A stretch of DNA of 35,778 nucleotides from CAZVIK01 sp964627045. GTDB taxonomy: Bacteria > Acidobacteriota > Terriglobia > Bryobacterales > Bryobacteraceae. Position 1 is the first letter of the stretch; each line of letters opens with the position of its first letter. This document shows positions 7,956-15,936 of this stretch, one piece after another. Both the position numbers and the translations under genes were made by a program. The notes beneath the pieces were generated by a model. The model had not been told where the DNA came from, did not search any database, and saw only the letters and a program-made list of their open reading frames with translations. The stretch spans positions 1 to 35,778 of the forward strand of contig CAZVIK010000013.1 of assembly GCA_964627045.1 (NCBI GenBank), written 5' to 3'.

Positions 7956-9083
7956 ATGAGACATTCGAGAAGAACGATGTTCCAGATTGCCAGTGCAGCG
8001 GCGGGGGCCATTTTGGGCAACCGCGGCGCGCTGGCGCAAAACGTCAACCTCGCCGGCGAGGCGAAAGCGAAACCGCGAACCACCGAGCCTCATCCGGAGG
8101 GATTCCCTCCCAACAACAAGCGTTCCACGGTGTCCATCATCAAGGGCGACAACCGGCGCAAGAACGTCACCGATTCGCTGGTGCTGATCGACGAACAGAT
8201 CATGCCGGTGCTGAAGACCAAGAAATATGTCCTCATTAAGCCGAACGCCCTGGGTACGACCCACGTTGACGCGCTGCGAGGAATCCTGGACTACTTGCAG
8301 CCGCGCTTCAAGGGCCCCGTCGTGATCGCGGAATCCTCCACCGGAGACACGATGCAGTGGATGGAGCGCGCCGGCTTCCCCGAGTTGACCAAGGAATACC
8401 GGGATCTGAAAGTCAGCCTGGTGGACCTGAACGAGGAAGCCAAGTATGTGGTGCAGCCGTTGATCGACTACCACCTGCATGTGGTGCCGGCGAGGCTGGC
8501 CGCGCGATTCTTTGATCCGGATGCTTACATTCTCGGCTCGGCGTGTTTCAAGGTCCATAACATCGCCGTGGTGACGCTGGCTATTAAGAATATGGTGCTC
8601 GGCGCGCCGCTGCATCAGACCAAAGCGGAAGCCGCTGCGGGTGTGACGTGGCTTGACAAGCGCCGCTATCATGCGGGCATCCGGCAGAGCCTTTACAACA
8701 TCTACGTGACCGCCGCACGGCTCCAGCCGTTCTGGGGCGCTACGGTCATCGACGGCTACGAGGGACGGCAGACGGGCGGCATCGTGGAATCCCGTTGCGC
8801 CATCGCCTCGACCGACTACGTGGCGGCCGATCGCGTGGGCGCCGAAGCGATGGGCGTCAACATCGACTGGCTCGGCTGGCTCAAGTATTGCAGCGATGCT
8901 GGTGTCGGCCAGTGGGACGCCTCCAAGATCGAGATCCGCGGGAACAAGATCGCCGACGTCCGCAAAGAGTACAATCTGCACCCGGACGTGGAACTCCAGT
9001 TGCGGTGGCAGGGGCCGATGGAGGAGTTGCCGCCGACGCTTGGCTGGACGACCCCGATCGACCCGAAGACGGTCGACGCGTAG
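7956..9083 (+). CDS. Tat-exported DUF362 family protein (second copy)
   Basis: Paralog of the preceding gene, 375 aa, with the same architecture: twin-arginine signal SRRTMFQ near the start, cleavage near ALAQ, then the DUF362 body. Long blocks are near-identical between the two copies, for example AQNVNLAGEAK, DYHLHVVPARLAAR, KVHNIAVVTL and the C-terminal GPMEELPPTLGW. The regions after KPN and after DGFEG/DGYEG differ by insertions. GAGGGGGAA lies 6 bases before the ATG. The pair clearly arose by tandem duplication and is probably co-transcribed. An exported, metal- or cofactor-dependent role is possible, but no catalytic residue can be named. Confidence 0.9.
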   Translation: MRHSRRTMFQIASAAAGAILGNRGALAQNVNLAGEAKAKPRTTEPHPEGFPPNNKRSTVSIIKGDNRRKNVTDSLVLIDEQIMPVLKTKKYVLIKPNALGTTHVDALRGILDYLQPRFKGPVVIAESSTGDTMQWMERAGFPELTKEYRDLKVSLVDLNEEAKYVVQPLIDYHLHVVPARLAARFFDPDAYILGSACFKVHNIAVVTLAIKNMVLGAPLHQTKAEAAAGVTWLDKRRYHAGIRQSLYNIYVTAARLQPFWGATVIDGYEGRQTGGIVESRCAIASTDYVAADRVGAEAMGVNIDWLGWLKYCSDAGVGQWDASKIEIRGNKIADVRKEYNLHPDVELQLRWQGPMEELPPTLGWTTPIDPKTVDA

Positions 9084-9102
9084 CGTTTCCCTTCGCTCTC
9101 CT

Positions 9103-9128
9103 GGCGGACGGCGGTGAGCCCGTCCGCC
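9103..9128 (+). terminator. hairpin after the DUF362 pair
   Basis: Perfect 9-bp stem GGCGGACGG / CCGTCCGCC with an 8-base loop, 19 bases after the stop of the second DUF362 gene. There is no T-run, so it may be a weak intrinsic terminator or an mRNA 3'-end stabiliser. Confidence 0.4.
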
Positions 9129-9264
9129 GGGTGAGGCCTTGTCCCCAGCGTGCCCGTGTGCCGGTGGTCAAACGCACTTCCGGCGTGCTTTCCGTTTACC
9201 CCCTCTGAAGGCGTCGCGAACCGCGGCGATTTTCTGACCGCGCGGGTGGGTGAATAGACATCTA

Positions 9265-9293
9265 TTCCCTTTTTGTTCGCCCTGTGGTATAGT
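9265..9293 (+). promoter_or_regulatory. promoter of the DinB-like gene (leaderless)
   Basis: The -10 TATAGT is at 9288-9293, with a weak TTCCCT at 9265-9270 spaced 17 bases. The expected start of transcription, about 7 bases after the -10, falls at 9300-9301, on the ATG of the DinB-like gene. Confidence 0.5.
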
Positions 9294-9300
9294 CCGTTCC

Positions 9301-9786
9301 ATGAGCCCCAAACCTCCACAATTTGACTTTGCCGGCCAACTGCTTGCCAGCAAGGAGTATTTCGATCGCTCGACCAGCGTTCTGGATGAGACCGACTCCA
9401 ACCACCGGCCGCAGGAAGGCATGATGACTGTGGCCCAGCAGGTGGCGCACACGGCGCAGACGCTCGACTGGTTCATCGAGGGCGCCGCGCGGCCCGAGGG
9501 TTTTGACCTCGATTTCGAGAAACACGCCCAGGCTACGGCGCGCGTGACGTCACTGGCCGCCGCGCGCAAAATGCTGGAAGCGGCGTTTGATAACGCGGTA
9601 CGGTTTCTGCGCTCGCGCAGTGCGGAGGAACTGGCGCGTCCATTGCCTCCCGGACCGGTCATGGGCGGGCAACCTGTCAGCGACATCGTATGGGCGATGG
9701 TGGAGCACACCGCGCATCATCGCGGAGCGCTGACGGTCTATTCCCGGTCGCTGGGGAAAGTCCCCGCGATGCCCTACGGGGGCTGA
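9301..9786 (+). CDS. DinB-like metal-dependent four-helix protein
   Basis: DinB/YfiT-like protein of 161 aa. The family's four-helix bundle binds a divalent metal through three histidines, here most likely His50 (QQVAH), His136 and His140 (MVEHTAHHRG). Members include thiol transferases dependent on bacillithiol or mycothiol and many uncharacterised damage-induced proteins; which reaction applies here is unknown. The ATG at 9301 is preferred over an in-frame GTG at 9250, because the DinB fold starts at FDFAGQLL and a promoter -10 lies just before 9301. No Shine-Dalgarno precedes it. The single gene stands between the DUF362 pair and tRNA-Cys. Confidence 0.82.
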   Translation: MSPKPPQFDFAGQLLASKEYFDRSTSVLDETDSNHRPQEGMMTVAQQVAHTAQTLDWFIEGAARPEGFDLDFEKHAQATARVTSLAAARKMLEAAFDNAVRFLRSRSAEELARPLPPGPVMGGQPVSDIVWAMVEHTAHHRGALTVYSRSLGKVPAMPYGG

Positions 9787-9927
9787 GCCGCATTCCGGCG
9801 CTGGCGCGGCGGTTACCAACGCGGGCCGCCGCCGTGCCGCCGCGACCAGTTTCGGGGGCTTCCGAAACCGTGCAAGGGCGCACCGGTCTTCTGTCGAGTT
9901 TGTCCGCGGAATCCCTGCGGCAAAGGC

Positions 9928-10002
<75 letters not shown>

Positions 10003-10025
10003 GACGAAACGAGGTCTCTCACCGA

Positions 10026-10055
10026 AGAATAGCGCGGAAGGCGCGCCAAAAGCAA
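10026..10055 (-). promoter_or_regulatory. promoter of tRNA-Cys
   Basis: Minus-strand TTGCTT (10055-10050) and TATTCT (10031-10026) are separated by 18 bases. Transcription would begin about 16 bases before the mature tRNA 5' end. Confidence 0.5.
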
Positions 10056-10134
10056 TCCGCGGCACCCATCCGAACGCCGTAAACTCTTAGGGACAGCGCC
10101 CGGATCGCGCGGCGGCGCGCTGGCGCGTCCAGCA

Positions 10135-10163
10135 TTGCCCGCGGCGGATCGACCTGCTATATT
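10135..10163 (+). promoter_or_regulatory. promoter of the icd-mdh operon
   Basis: TTGCCC (10135-10140) and TATATT (10158-10163) with an exact 17-base spacer, ending 36 bases before the icd ATG. This leaves a leader of about 30 bases that carries the GGGAG ribosome site. Confidence 0.55.
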
Positions 10164-10199
10164 TGGTTCCATCTTCAACACTGCATTCTGGGAGTGACT

Positions 10200-11441
10200 A
10201 TGGAGTCCTACAACAACCGGCCCGTCCCCGGCGACGGAGCCCCCATACAGGTTCGTGGCGGCAAGTTCCTGATTCCCGACAATCCGATCATCCCCTTCAT
10301 TGAAGGCGACGGCACGGGGCGTGACATCTGGAGAGCGTCGCGGCTGGTCTTCGATGCGGCGGTGGCCAAGGCCTACGGCGGCAAACGGCACATGGTCTGG
10401 TACGAAGTGCTCGCCGGAGAAAAGGCGTTTCATGAAACGCAGAACTGGCTGCCGCAGGACACCCTGGACGCCATTCAGAAGTTCCACATCGCCATCAAAG
10501 GCCCGCTGACCACGCCTGTGGGCGGCGGTATCCGCAGCCTGAACGTGTCACTGCGCCAGTTGATGACGCTTTACGTCTGCATGCGCCCGGTTCGCTACTA
10601 TCCAGGCGTGCCCTCGCCCGTGAAACACCCGGAAAAGCTGGATGTCGTCATCTTCCGCGAAAACACCGAGGACGTTTACGCCGGCATCGAATGGAAGCAG
10701 GGAACGCCGGAGGCTCAGAAGGTCATCGAGTTCCTAAACGGAGAAATGGGCCGGAAGATCCGCGCCGATTCGGGCGTCGGGGTGAAGCCGATCAGCGTCA
10801 CCGGGTCCAAGCGCCTGATCCGCCGCGCGATTCAGTGGGCGCTGGATAACCAGCGGCGAAGCGTCACGCTGGTGCACAAGGGCAACATCATGAAGTTCAC
10901 CGAGGGCGCGTTCCGCGATTGGGGCTACGAACTGGTGCGCGAGGAGTTCCGCGACGTGTGCGTCACCGAAGAGGAGTGCGGCGGCTCGACGCCGGCGGGC
11001 AAACTGCTGGTGAAGGACCGCATCGCGGATTCCATGTTCCAGCAGGTGCTGCTGCGGCCCGACGAATACGACGTCGTGGCCACGCCGAACCTGAATGGCG
11101 ACTATCTTTCGGACGCCTGCGCCGCGCAGGTGGGCGGCTTGGGCATGGCGCCGGGCGCCAACATCGGCGACGAGCACGGCGTGTTCGAGGCGACTCACGG
11201 CACCGCGCCGAAGTACGCCGATCTGGACGTGATCAACCCTTCCAGCGTGATCCTCTCCGGCGTCATGATGTTCCAGTTCATGGGCTGGAAGGAGGCGGGA
11301 GACCTCATCGAGCGCGGCATCACGGAGACCATACGACAGAAGCGCGTCACTTACGATCTGCACCGCCTGATGGAAGGCGCGGTGAAACTGAAAACCAGCG
11401 AGTTCGCCGCCGCCATCGTCGAAAACATGGCCACGGCCTGA
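10200..11441 (+). CDS. icd: NADP-type isocitrate dehydrogenase
   Basis: TCA-cycle enzyme converting isocitrate to 2-oxoglutarate and CO2, 413 aa, the length of the E. coli-type enzyme. The substrate-binding loop IRSLNVSLRQ is at 111-120, so Ser113 matches the residue phosphorylated in E. coli by AceK (no aceK in this window). Later segments NLNGDYLSDACA and ATHGTAPKYAD are the metal-binding and nucleotide-binding regions of the family. The ATG at 10200 is chosen because GGGAG lies 5 bases upstream; the GTG at 10194 overlaps that site. It is followed after 24 bases by mdh, giving a small TCA operon. Confidence 0.96.
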   Translation: MESYNNRPVPGDGAPIQVRGGKFLIPDNPIIPFIEGDGTGRDIWRASRLVFDAAVAKAYGGKRHMVWYEVLAGEKAFHETQNWLPQDTLDAIQKFHIAIKGPLTTPVGGGIRSLNVSLRQLMTLYVCMRPVRYYPGVPSPVKHPEKLDVVIFRENTEDVYAGIEWKQGTPEAQKVIEFLNGEMGRKIRADSGVGVKPISVTGSKRLIRRAIQWALDNQRRSVTLVHKGNIMKFTEGAFRDWGYELVREEFRDVCVTEEECGGSTPAGKLLVKDRIADSMFQQVLLRPDEYDVVATPNLNGDYLSDACAAQVGGLGMAPGANIGDEHGVFEATHGTAPKYADLDVINPSSVILSGVMMFQFMGWKEAGDLIERGITETIRQKRVTYDLHRLMEGAVKLKTSEFAAAIVENMATA

Positions 11442-11465
11442 TCCATTGGAATCCGGGAGGACATC

Positions 11466-12428
11466 ATGCGAAAGAAAGTAACGGTTGTCGGCGCAGGCAA
11501 CGTCGGGGCGAGCTGCGCGGCGCGCCTGGCGCAGCTTGAGCTGGCCGATGTTGTGGTGGTCGATATTCTGGAGGGCGTACCCACGGGAAAGGCGCTGGAC
11601 CTGCTCCAGTCGGCTCCCGTGCTGGGCGTGGACGTCAGCGTCACCGGCGGGAACGACTACGCCGCGACGGCGGATAGCGACATCGTCATCTTTACGGCCG
11701 GTTTCCCGCGCAAGCCCGGGATGAGCCGCGACGATCTGCTCTGGGCCAACTACGACATCGTGAAGCCCACCGTCGAGCAGGCGGTGAAACACTCGCCGAG
11801 CGCGATCCTGATCGTGGTCACCAATCCTCTGGACGCCATGTGCCACGTGGCCTACGAGGTGAGCGGGTTCCCAAAGAACCGCGTCGTGGGCATGGCGGGC
11901 GTGCTCGACACGGCGCGATACCGCGCGTTCCTTTCGATGGAATTGAAGGTCTCGGTGGAGGACATCTCCGCGCTGGTGCTGGGCGGCCATGGCGACACGA
12001 TGGTTCCGCTGGTCCGCTACACCAGCATCGGCGGCATCCCGGTGACGGACCTGCTCGACGCCGAAACGATCGACCGGCTGGTGAAGCGCACCGCGGGTGG
12101 CGGCGGCGAGATCGTGAAATACCTTAAGACCGGAAGCGCCTACTATGCACCGGCGGCGGGCGCGGTCCAGATGGCCGCCTCCATCCTGAAAGACAAAAAG
12201 CGGGTGCTGCCCTGCGCGGCGCTGCTGGAGGGCGAGTACGGGGTCAACGGGTTGTTCGTCGGCGTCCCTGTGAAGCTGGGCGCGGCGGGTGTCGAACAGG
12301 TCTACCAGTTGAAGCTGACCGCCGAAGAGCAGGCGGCTCTCACCAAGAGCGCCGGTGCGGTGAAGGAACTCGTCGATGTGATGGAGCCGAAGCTCAAAGA
12401 GGTTCGTGCGGCCCGCGGGCGCGCCTGA
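11466..12428 (+). CDS. mdh: malate dehydrogenase (LDH-like type)
   Basis: NAD-dependent oxidation of malate to oxaloacetate, 320 aa. The dinucleotide motif GAGNVG is at 9-14 and Asp33 at the end of the second strand favours NAD over NADP. The mobile substrate loop PRKPGMSRDDL starts near residue 81, with two arginines (82, 88) that mark malate specificity. The catalytic pair is the aspartate of VLDTARYR (about 148) and His175 in GGHGDTMVP. This is the tetrameric, lactate-dehydrogenase-like MDH common outside the enterics. It lies 24 bases after icd with a GGGAGG ribosome site, and 3 bases before the YjbQ gene. Confidence 0.96.
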   Translation: MRKKVTVVGAGNVGASCAARLAQLELADVVVVDILEGVPTGKALDLLQSAPVLGVDVSVTGGNDYAATADSDIVIFTAGFPRKPGMSRDDLLWANYDIVKPTVEQAVKHSPSAILIVVTNPLDAMCHVAYEVSGFPKNRVVGMAGVLDTARYRAFLSMELKVSVEDISALVLGGHGDTMVPLVRYTSIGGIPVTDLLDAETIDRLVKRTAGGGGEIVKYLKTGSAYYAPAAGAVQMAASILKDKKRVLPCAALLEGEYGVNGLFVGVPVKLGAAGVEQVYQLKLTAEEQAALTKSAGAVKELVDVMEPKLKEVRAARGRA

Positions 12429-12431
12429 GCG

Positions 12432-12851
12432 ATGACCGTCTTTCAACGGAAGTTCCGCCTCTCGACGCGCGGCGGGTGCGACGTCATCGACATCACGGCG
12501 CGTGTCGAACAGGTGGCGCAGGAGAGCCGGTTGGGGTGCGGCATGGTGAACGTCAGCGGGCGTGGTTCGACTTTGGGGATCACCACGCTGGAGTACGAAT
12601 CGGGCTGCGTGGCGGACCTGCGGCGCGCGCTGGAGGCGATCGCTCCGGTCAATTCCAACTACGCGCACAACGCGCGTTGGGGAGACGGCAACGGCTACGC
12701 GCATCTGCGGAGCGCGCTGGTCGGAACGGTTAAGAGTTTTCCGCTGGTGGATGGCGCGCTTGGCCTGGGCACCTGGCAGCAGATCGTGCTCTGCGATTTT
12801 GATGAACGGCCGCGGGAGCGCGAGATCACCGTGACCGTTGTGGGGGAATAG
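12432..12851 (+). CDS. YjbQ family protein (UPF0047)
   Basis: Small protein of 139 aa belonging to the YjbQ/UPF0047 family. Recognisable segments are GMVNVSGRGSTLGI near residue 37, HNARWGDGNGYAHLRSAL near 77-94, and LGLGTWQQIVLCDFDERPRER near the C-terminus. Homologs show weak thiamine-phosphate synthase activity, and the natural role is unsettled. The gene starts 3 bases after the mdh stop, so it is almost certainly co-transcribed with icd and mdh; a metabolic reason for that is not apparent. Confidence 0.9.
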   Translation: MTVFQRKFRLSTRGGCDVIDITARVEQVAQESRLGCGMVNVSGRGSTLGITTLEYESGCVADLRRALEAIAPVNSNYAHNARWGDGNGYAHLRSALVGTVKSFPLVDGALGLGTWQQIVLCDFDERPREREITVTVVGE

Positions 12852-12858
12852 GGAATCG

Positions 12859-12880
12859 CCGCTGCGTTCGTCCGCAGCGG
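12859..12880. terminator. bidirectional hairpin between convergent genes
   Basis: Perfect 8-bp stem CCGCTGCG / CGCAGCGG with a 6-base loop. It lies between the YjbQ stop (12851) and the stop of the opposing O-antigen-ligase-like gene (12883). There is no clear T-run on either strand. Position and symmetry suggest it serves both genes. Confidence 0.5.
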
Positions 12881-12882
12881 GC

Positions 12883-14112
12883 TTAGCCGGCAATGGGCGG
12901 CGCGCCGGCCGCTCCCGCAGCCTCGCGGTGTTCGCGGTGCTCGGCTGCCAGCGCACCAAGCAGAACGAAAACCCAGAGGGCCAGGCCCAATCGCTGCATG
13001 GGGTAGTCGACCAGCGCGTGCAGGAAAACCGAGAGCAGGCCGATGCCCCAGACGGACCGTAGGGCGGGACGCACGGCCCAGAGTGCGAGAGACGCGGTGA
13101 TCAACAGGAAGGGGAATCCGCCCTCGGCGGCCCATTCGGCCCAGTCGTTGTGGGCGTGGTTCACGATGAGACCGAGGTCGAAACGGGCGTAGGCGGGATA
13201 GACGGTCTCGAACGTTCCCAAACCGAAGCCCATCCAGGGGCGCTCACGCGCCATCTCCAGGGAAGACTGGAGCATCTCCCGGCGGTGCACGTAGGGATCG
13301 GCCTGTTGGAAGCGTTCCAGGAGTGCGTGCCAACCCACCACGGCGACGAACACAGCGGCCAGCGCGCCCACCTTTAGGGCCGTAAGCGCCGAACGCCGCA
13401 GAGAAAGAAGCCCGCGCCACAGAGCGAGCGACAGCACGGCGGCGATCTCGGCGGTGGCTAGCACCGCGCCGGCGCGGCTGGCGCAGGCGATGACCGAGGC
13501 GTACATGACACCCGCCATCGCCGCGTGCGCGAACTGGCGGCGGCCGCCCTGAATCGCTTTCAGCAGCGCCAGCGGCAACAGCAGCTCCACGAAGGCGGCG
13601 TAGTTGTTGCGGTAGACGAACGGCCCCATCGCGTCGGGGTAGCCGGAGGGAAAGATCCAGTAGATCTTGCCTCGGCTGGTGAAGTACTGCGTGATGGCCA
13701 GCACGCTGACGCCGAATCCGAAGTAGAGCAGCAGTTCGAGGAGGTCCTCCCTCTCGCGGTGGCGGGCGAGCGCCTGGACCGCCAGGAACGCCGCTACCAG
13801 CGCCGTGAGCCAGTAGAGCAGGGCCTCCTCAGTAACGAAGCGATACTCGGTGACGCCGAGCGCGATTTGCAGCCCGCCCCAGGCCGTGGCCAGCGACAAG
13901 GGGAGCAAAAGGAAGCTGGTGCGGGCGGACTGGCGGCGGCGCGCCCAACCCCAGGTCCACGCAATGCCGAGAATGAAGACACCAGCCTGGAGCAGGCTCA
14001 ATGCCCATCGCCCCCGGACCCACAGGGTCAGGACGCCGAAGATGAGAACCGAGGCCAGCCCCGCGCGAAGCGCGTTCCACGATCCGCCGGCGGCCCCGGC
14101 AAGCCGGTTCAT
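12883..14112 (-). CDS. O-antigen ligase-like polytopic membrane protein
   Basis: Integral membrane protein of 409 aa with about 10-12 hydrophobic segments and the Wzy_C/O-antigen ligase signature. A large loop ends in NHAHNDWAEWAAEGG (residues 318-332), and SRAGAVLA (about 212-219) carries the conserved arginine found before the loop. Such proteins join a polyprenyl-linked glycan to lipid A, to protein or to another glycan at the periplasmic face. The start is the ATG at 14112 overlapping the stop of the MFS gene (ATGA), which coincides with the first charged and hydrophobic region; the longer open frame upstream is the MFS gene in another phase. No other surface-glycan gene is adjacent, so the glycan is unknown. 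Confidence 0.82.
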   Translation of the reverse strand: MNRLAGAAGGSWNALRAGLASVLIFGVLTLWVRGRWALSLLQAGVFILGIAWTWGWARRRQSARTSFLLLPLSLATAWGGLQIALGVTEYRFVTEEALLYWLTALVAAFLAVQALARHREREDLLELLLYFGFGVSVLAITQYFTSRGKIYWIFPSGYPDAMGPFVYRNNYAAFVELLLPLALLKAIQGGRRQFAHAAMAGVMYASVIACASRAGAVLATAEIAAVLSLALWRGLLSLRRSALTALKVGALAAVFVAVVGWHALLERFQQADPYVHRREMLQSSLEMARERPWMGFGLGTFETVYPAYARFDLGLIVNHAHNDWAEWAAEGGFPFLLITASLALWAVRPALRSVWGIGLLSVFLHALVDYPMQRLGLALWVFVLLGALAAEHREHREAAGAAGAPPIAG

Positions 14113-15368
14113 TCCGTCTCTAGGCGAACAGCCGGGTTCACCAGCATCCACAGGATGGAGCCCATGGCGCACAACGCCGCCGCAGTCACGAACGAAGCCG
14201 TCCACCCGAACGACTCGGCGATGACCGGCGTCAGGATCGCGGTTATGGCGCCGCCGAACTGCGCGCCCATGTTCACGAAGCCGGCGACCGAACCGGCGGA
14301 GCTTCCCGCGACGTCAGCGGTCACCGCGAAGTAGCAGCTCTGGCATAGGTACTGCATCCCGATGCCGCAGGCCAGCACGACGCTGGCCAGCGTGGCGCTT
14401 TCCACCTGGGTCGCCAGGGCGATGAAAATGGCCGCTCCGGCCATCCCGACAATGCCGATGCCGCAGCGGCCCACACGGGCGTTGTACTTCTTGGTCAAAG
14501 TGTCGGCAATCCAGCCGCCCAGCGGCGAACAGGCCGCCATGGCCATGAACGGCAGCATGGAGTAGAACGCGCTGGCCTTCAGGTCCAGGCCGCGAACGTC
14601 GTTCAGGTAACGGAAAAACCAGGTGAAGAAGATCCACGCCGAATAGCCGTAGGCGAAATAGCTCACCGTCATGAACCATATGTGTTTGCAGCCCAGAATC
14701 CGGCTCCAGGGCACGATCTTTGCCGGCTTCCCGGAGGCAGCGCCCGGAATGCCGGCCTCGATGTGCGCGAGTTCCTTTGAGCTCACCCAGGGATGCCCCT
14801 GCGGAACGTCCCGAGCCAGGAAGTGCCAGCCCACCGCCGCGACCGCGCCGATGGCCGCGCACACGTAAAACGACATGTGCCAGCCGTAATGGGTGAGCAC
14901 GTAAGTGATTAGCGGCGGCGTGACTCCCGCGCCAGCGCCGACCCCGGCGAAGATGAGGCCGTTGGCGATGCCCCGTTCGTTGGACGGAATCCACTTCGCC
15001 ACCATACGGTTGCTGGCCGGGTACACCACAGCCTCACCCGCGCCCAGCACAAACCGCACGCCGATCAGCATTGCCAGCGAAAGGACGCCGGCGCCCGCGG
15101 GCACCAGCGCCGTGGCCGCCGTGAACACGCTCCACCACAGCACGCCGAGCGTCACCACCAAGCGGGGCCCGAACTTGTCAGCGAGCCTTCCGGCCGGCGC
15201 CTGAAACAAAGCGTAGGCCCAGACGAACGCGCTAAAGACGTAGCCGAGCTGCACCGTGGTCAAGCCAAAGTCCTTTTGGACCGCGGAGCCGGCGATCGAG
15301 ATATTGACGCGATCCAAATACGAGATCGCGCTCATCAGAAAGACCCAGAAAATGAGGACCCAACGCAC
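14109..15368 (-). CDS. MFS transporter, anion:cation symporter type
   Basis: Twelve-helix major facilitator, 419 aa, of the ACS family (hexuronate/glucarate/phthalate-type organic anion importers). The first helix ends in SYLDRVNIS, and the loop after helix 2 has GRLADKFGPR, both typical of ACS members. The GTG at 15368 is the best start, because AAAGGAG lies 8 bases upstream and the first helix begins at once; an upstream ATG at 15428 would add 20 polar residues. It overlaps the O-antigen-ligase-like gene by 4 bases. Import of a sugar acid would match the SDR and ManD-like genes about 1-7 kb away, but this is inference. Confidence 0.85.
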   Translation of the reverse strand: MRWVLIFWVFLMSAISYLDRVNISIAGSAVQKDFGLTTVQLGYVFSAFVWAYALFQAPAGRLADKFGPRLVVTLGVLWWSVFTAATALVPAGAGVLSLAMLIGVRFVLGAGEAVVYPASNRMVAKWIPSNERGIANGLIFAGVGAGAGVTPPLITYVLTHYGWHMSFYVCAAIGAVAAVGWHFLARDVPQGHPWVSSKELAHIEAGIPGAASGKPAKIVPWSRILGCKHIWFMTVSYFAYGYSAWIFFTWFFRYLNDVRGLDLKASAFYSMLPFMAMAACSPLGGWIADTLTKKYNARVGRCGIGIVGMAGAAIFIALATQVESATLASVVLACGIGMQYLCQSCYFAVTADVAGSSAGSVAGFVNMGAQFGGAITAILTPVIAESFGWTASFVTAAALCAMGSILWMLVNPAVRLETE

Positions 15369-15484
15369 GGGACGCACTCCTTTCCGGCCGTTGCCGGGAG
15401 GCGGGCCGTCATTCTCAGGCCCGCGCAAGCGGCCAGTATGTCACGAACGGGCGAAGGAAGGCAACGACGGTCGCGGAGGCCATG

Positions 15485-15904
15485 CTAACGAGGATATGGA
15501 TGCCCGCGCAGCGTCGTGAGGGCGCGGTAGATCTGCTCGGCCAGCATGACGCGCGCGAACTCGTGCGGGTAGGTCATGGGCGACAGCGACAGCAGCAGAT
15601 CGGCGCGCTCGCGCCAGCCGCCGGGAAGCCCCGCGGCGCCGCCGACGAGGAAGACCTGGTCGCGGCCCTCGCGCTCGGCGTTGGCGACGAGGGCGGTGAA
15701 CCCGGCTGAATCCAGGCGCTTCCCGGCGGCATCGAGCAGGATCTTGGCTGCCGAAGGGTGTTTGATCCAAGGGTCCACCCGCGACGGGTTGATTTCCCTC
15801 ATCTCGCAGCGGCCGAAGCGGGTAGAGCGTTTGATGTACTCCTCGGCCATGGCGTTGGCGTGGGCATCACGGGGCTTGCCGATGTGATACAGGAGGAGCT
15901 TCAC
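15485..15904 (-). CDS. rlmH: 23S rRNA pseudouridine-1915 N3-methyltransferase RlmH
   Basis: SPOUT-fold methyltransferase of 139 aa that methylates pseudouridine 1915 in helix 69 of 23S rRNA. The SAM-binding knot is visible as VGGAAGL (87-93) and LSLSPMTYPHEFARVMLAEQ (105-124), followed by IYRA and the C-terminal GHPYPR. It is somewhat shorter than the ~155-aa E. coli enzyme, the shortfall lying in the N-terminal half. The start is a GTG at 15904 with no clear ribosome site. A GATAAT box 8 bases upstream suggests a near-leaderless transcript. It is divergent from the SDR gene with 32 bases between starts. Confidence 0.93.
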   Translation of the reverse strand: MKLLLYHIGKPRDAHANAMAEEYIKRSTRFGRCEMREINPSRVDPWIKHPSAAKILLDAAGKRLDSAGFTALVANAEREGRDQVFLVGGAAGLPGGWRERADLLLSLSPMTYPHEFARVMLAEQIYRALTTLRGHPYPR

Positions 15905-15912
15905 CAGCTCTC

Positions 15913-15918
15913 ATTATC
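15913..15918 (-). promoter_or_regulatory. -10 element of rlmH
   Basis: Minus-strand GATAAT (15918-15913) lies 8 bases before the GTG start of rlmH at 15904, so transcription would start within a few bases of the codon. The best -35 is a weak TTGCCA at 19-base spacing, inside the start of the divergent SDR gene. Confidence 0.35.
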
Positions 15919-15936
15919 CGTGCTACAAGGGGACTT

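Noticed and set aside
7926..8981. 351-codon minus-strand frame opposite the second DUF362 gene
   Set aside because: Antisense shadow with no recognisable domain; the plus-strand gene has a Tat signal, a ribosome site and a paralog.
9787..9927. Possible terminator or small RNA between the DinB-like gene and tRNA-Cys
   Set aside because: Only short GC pairings (such as CCGCAGG against CCGCGG) with mismatches; no stable stem with a T-run and no promoter.
10734..12959. 741-codon open frame on the minus strand through icd, mdh and the YjbQ gene
   Set aside because: It is antisense to three confidently identified genes; its translation is Arg/His/Gln-rich low-complexity sequence with no family motif. 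Long antisense frames are expected in GC-rich coding DNA.
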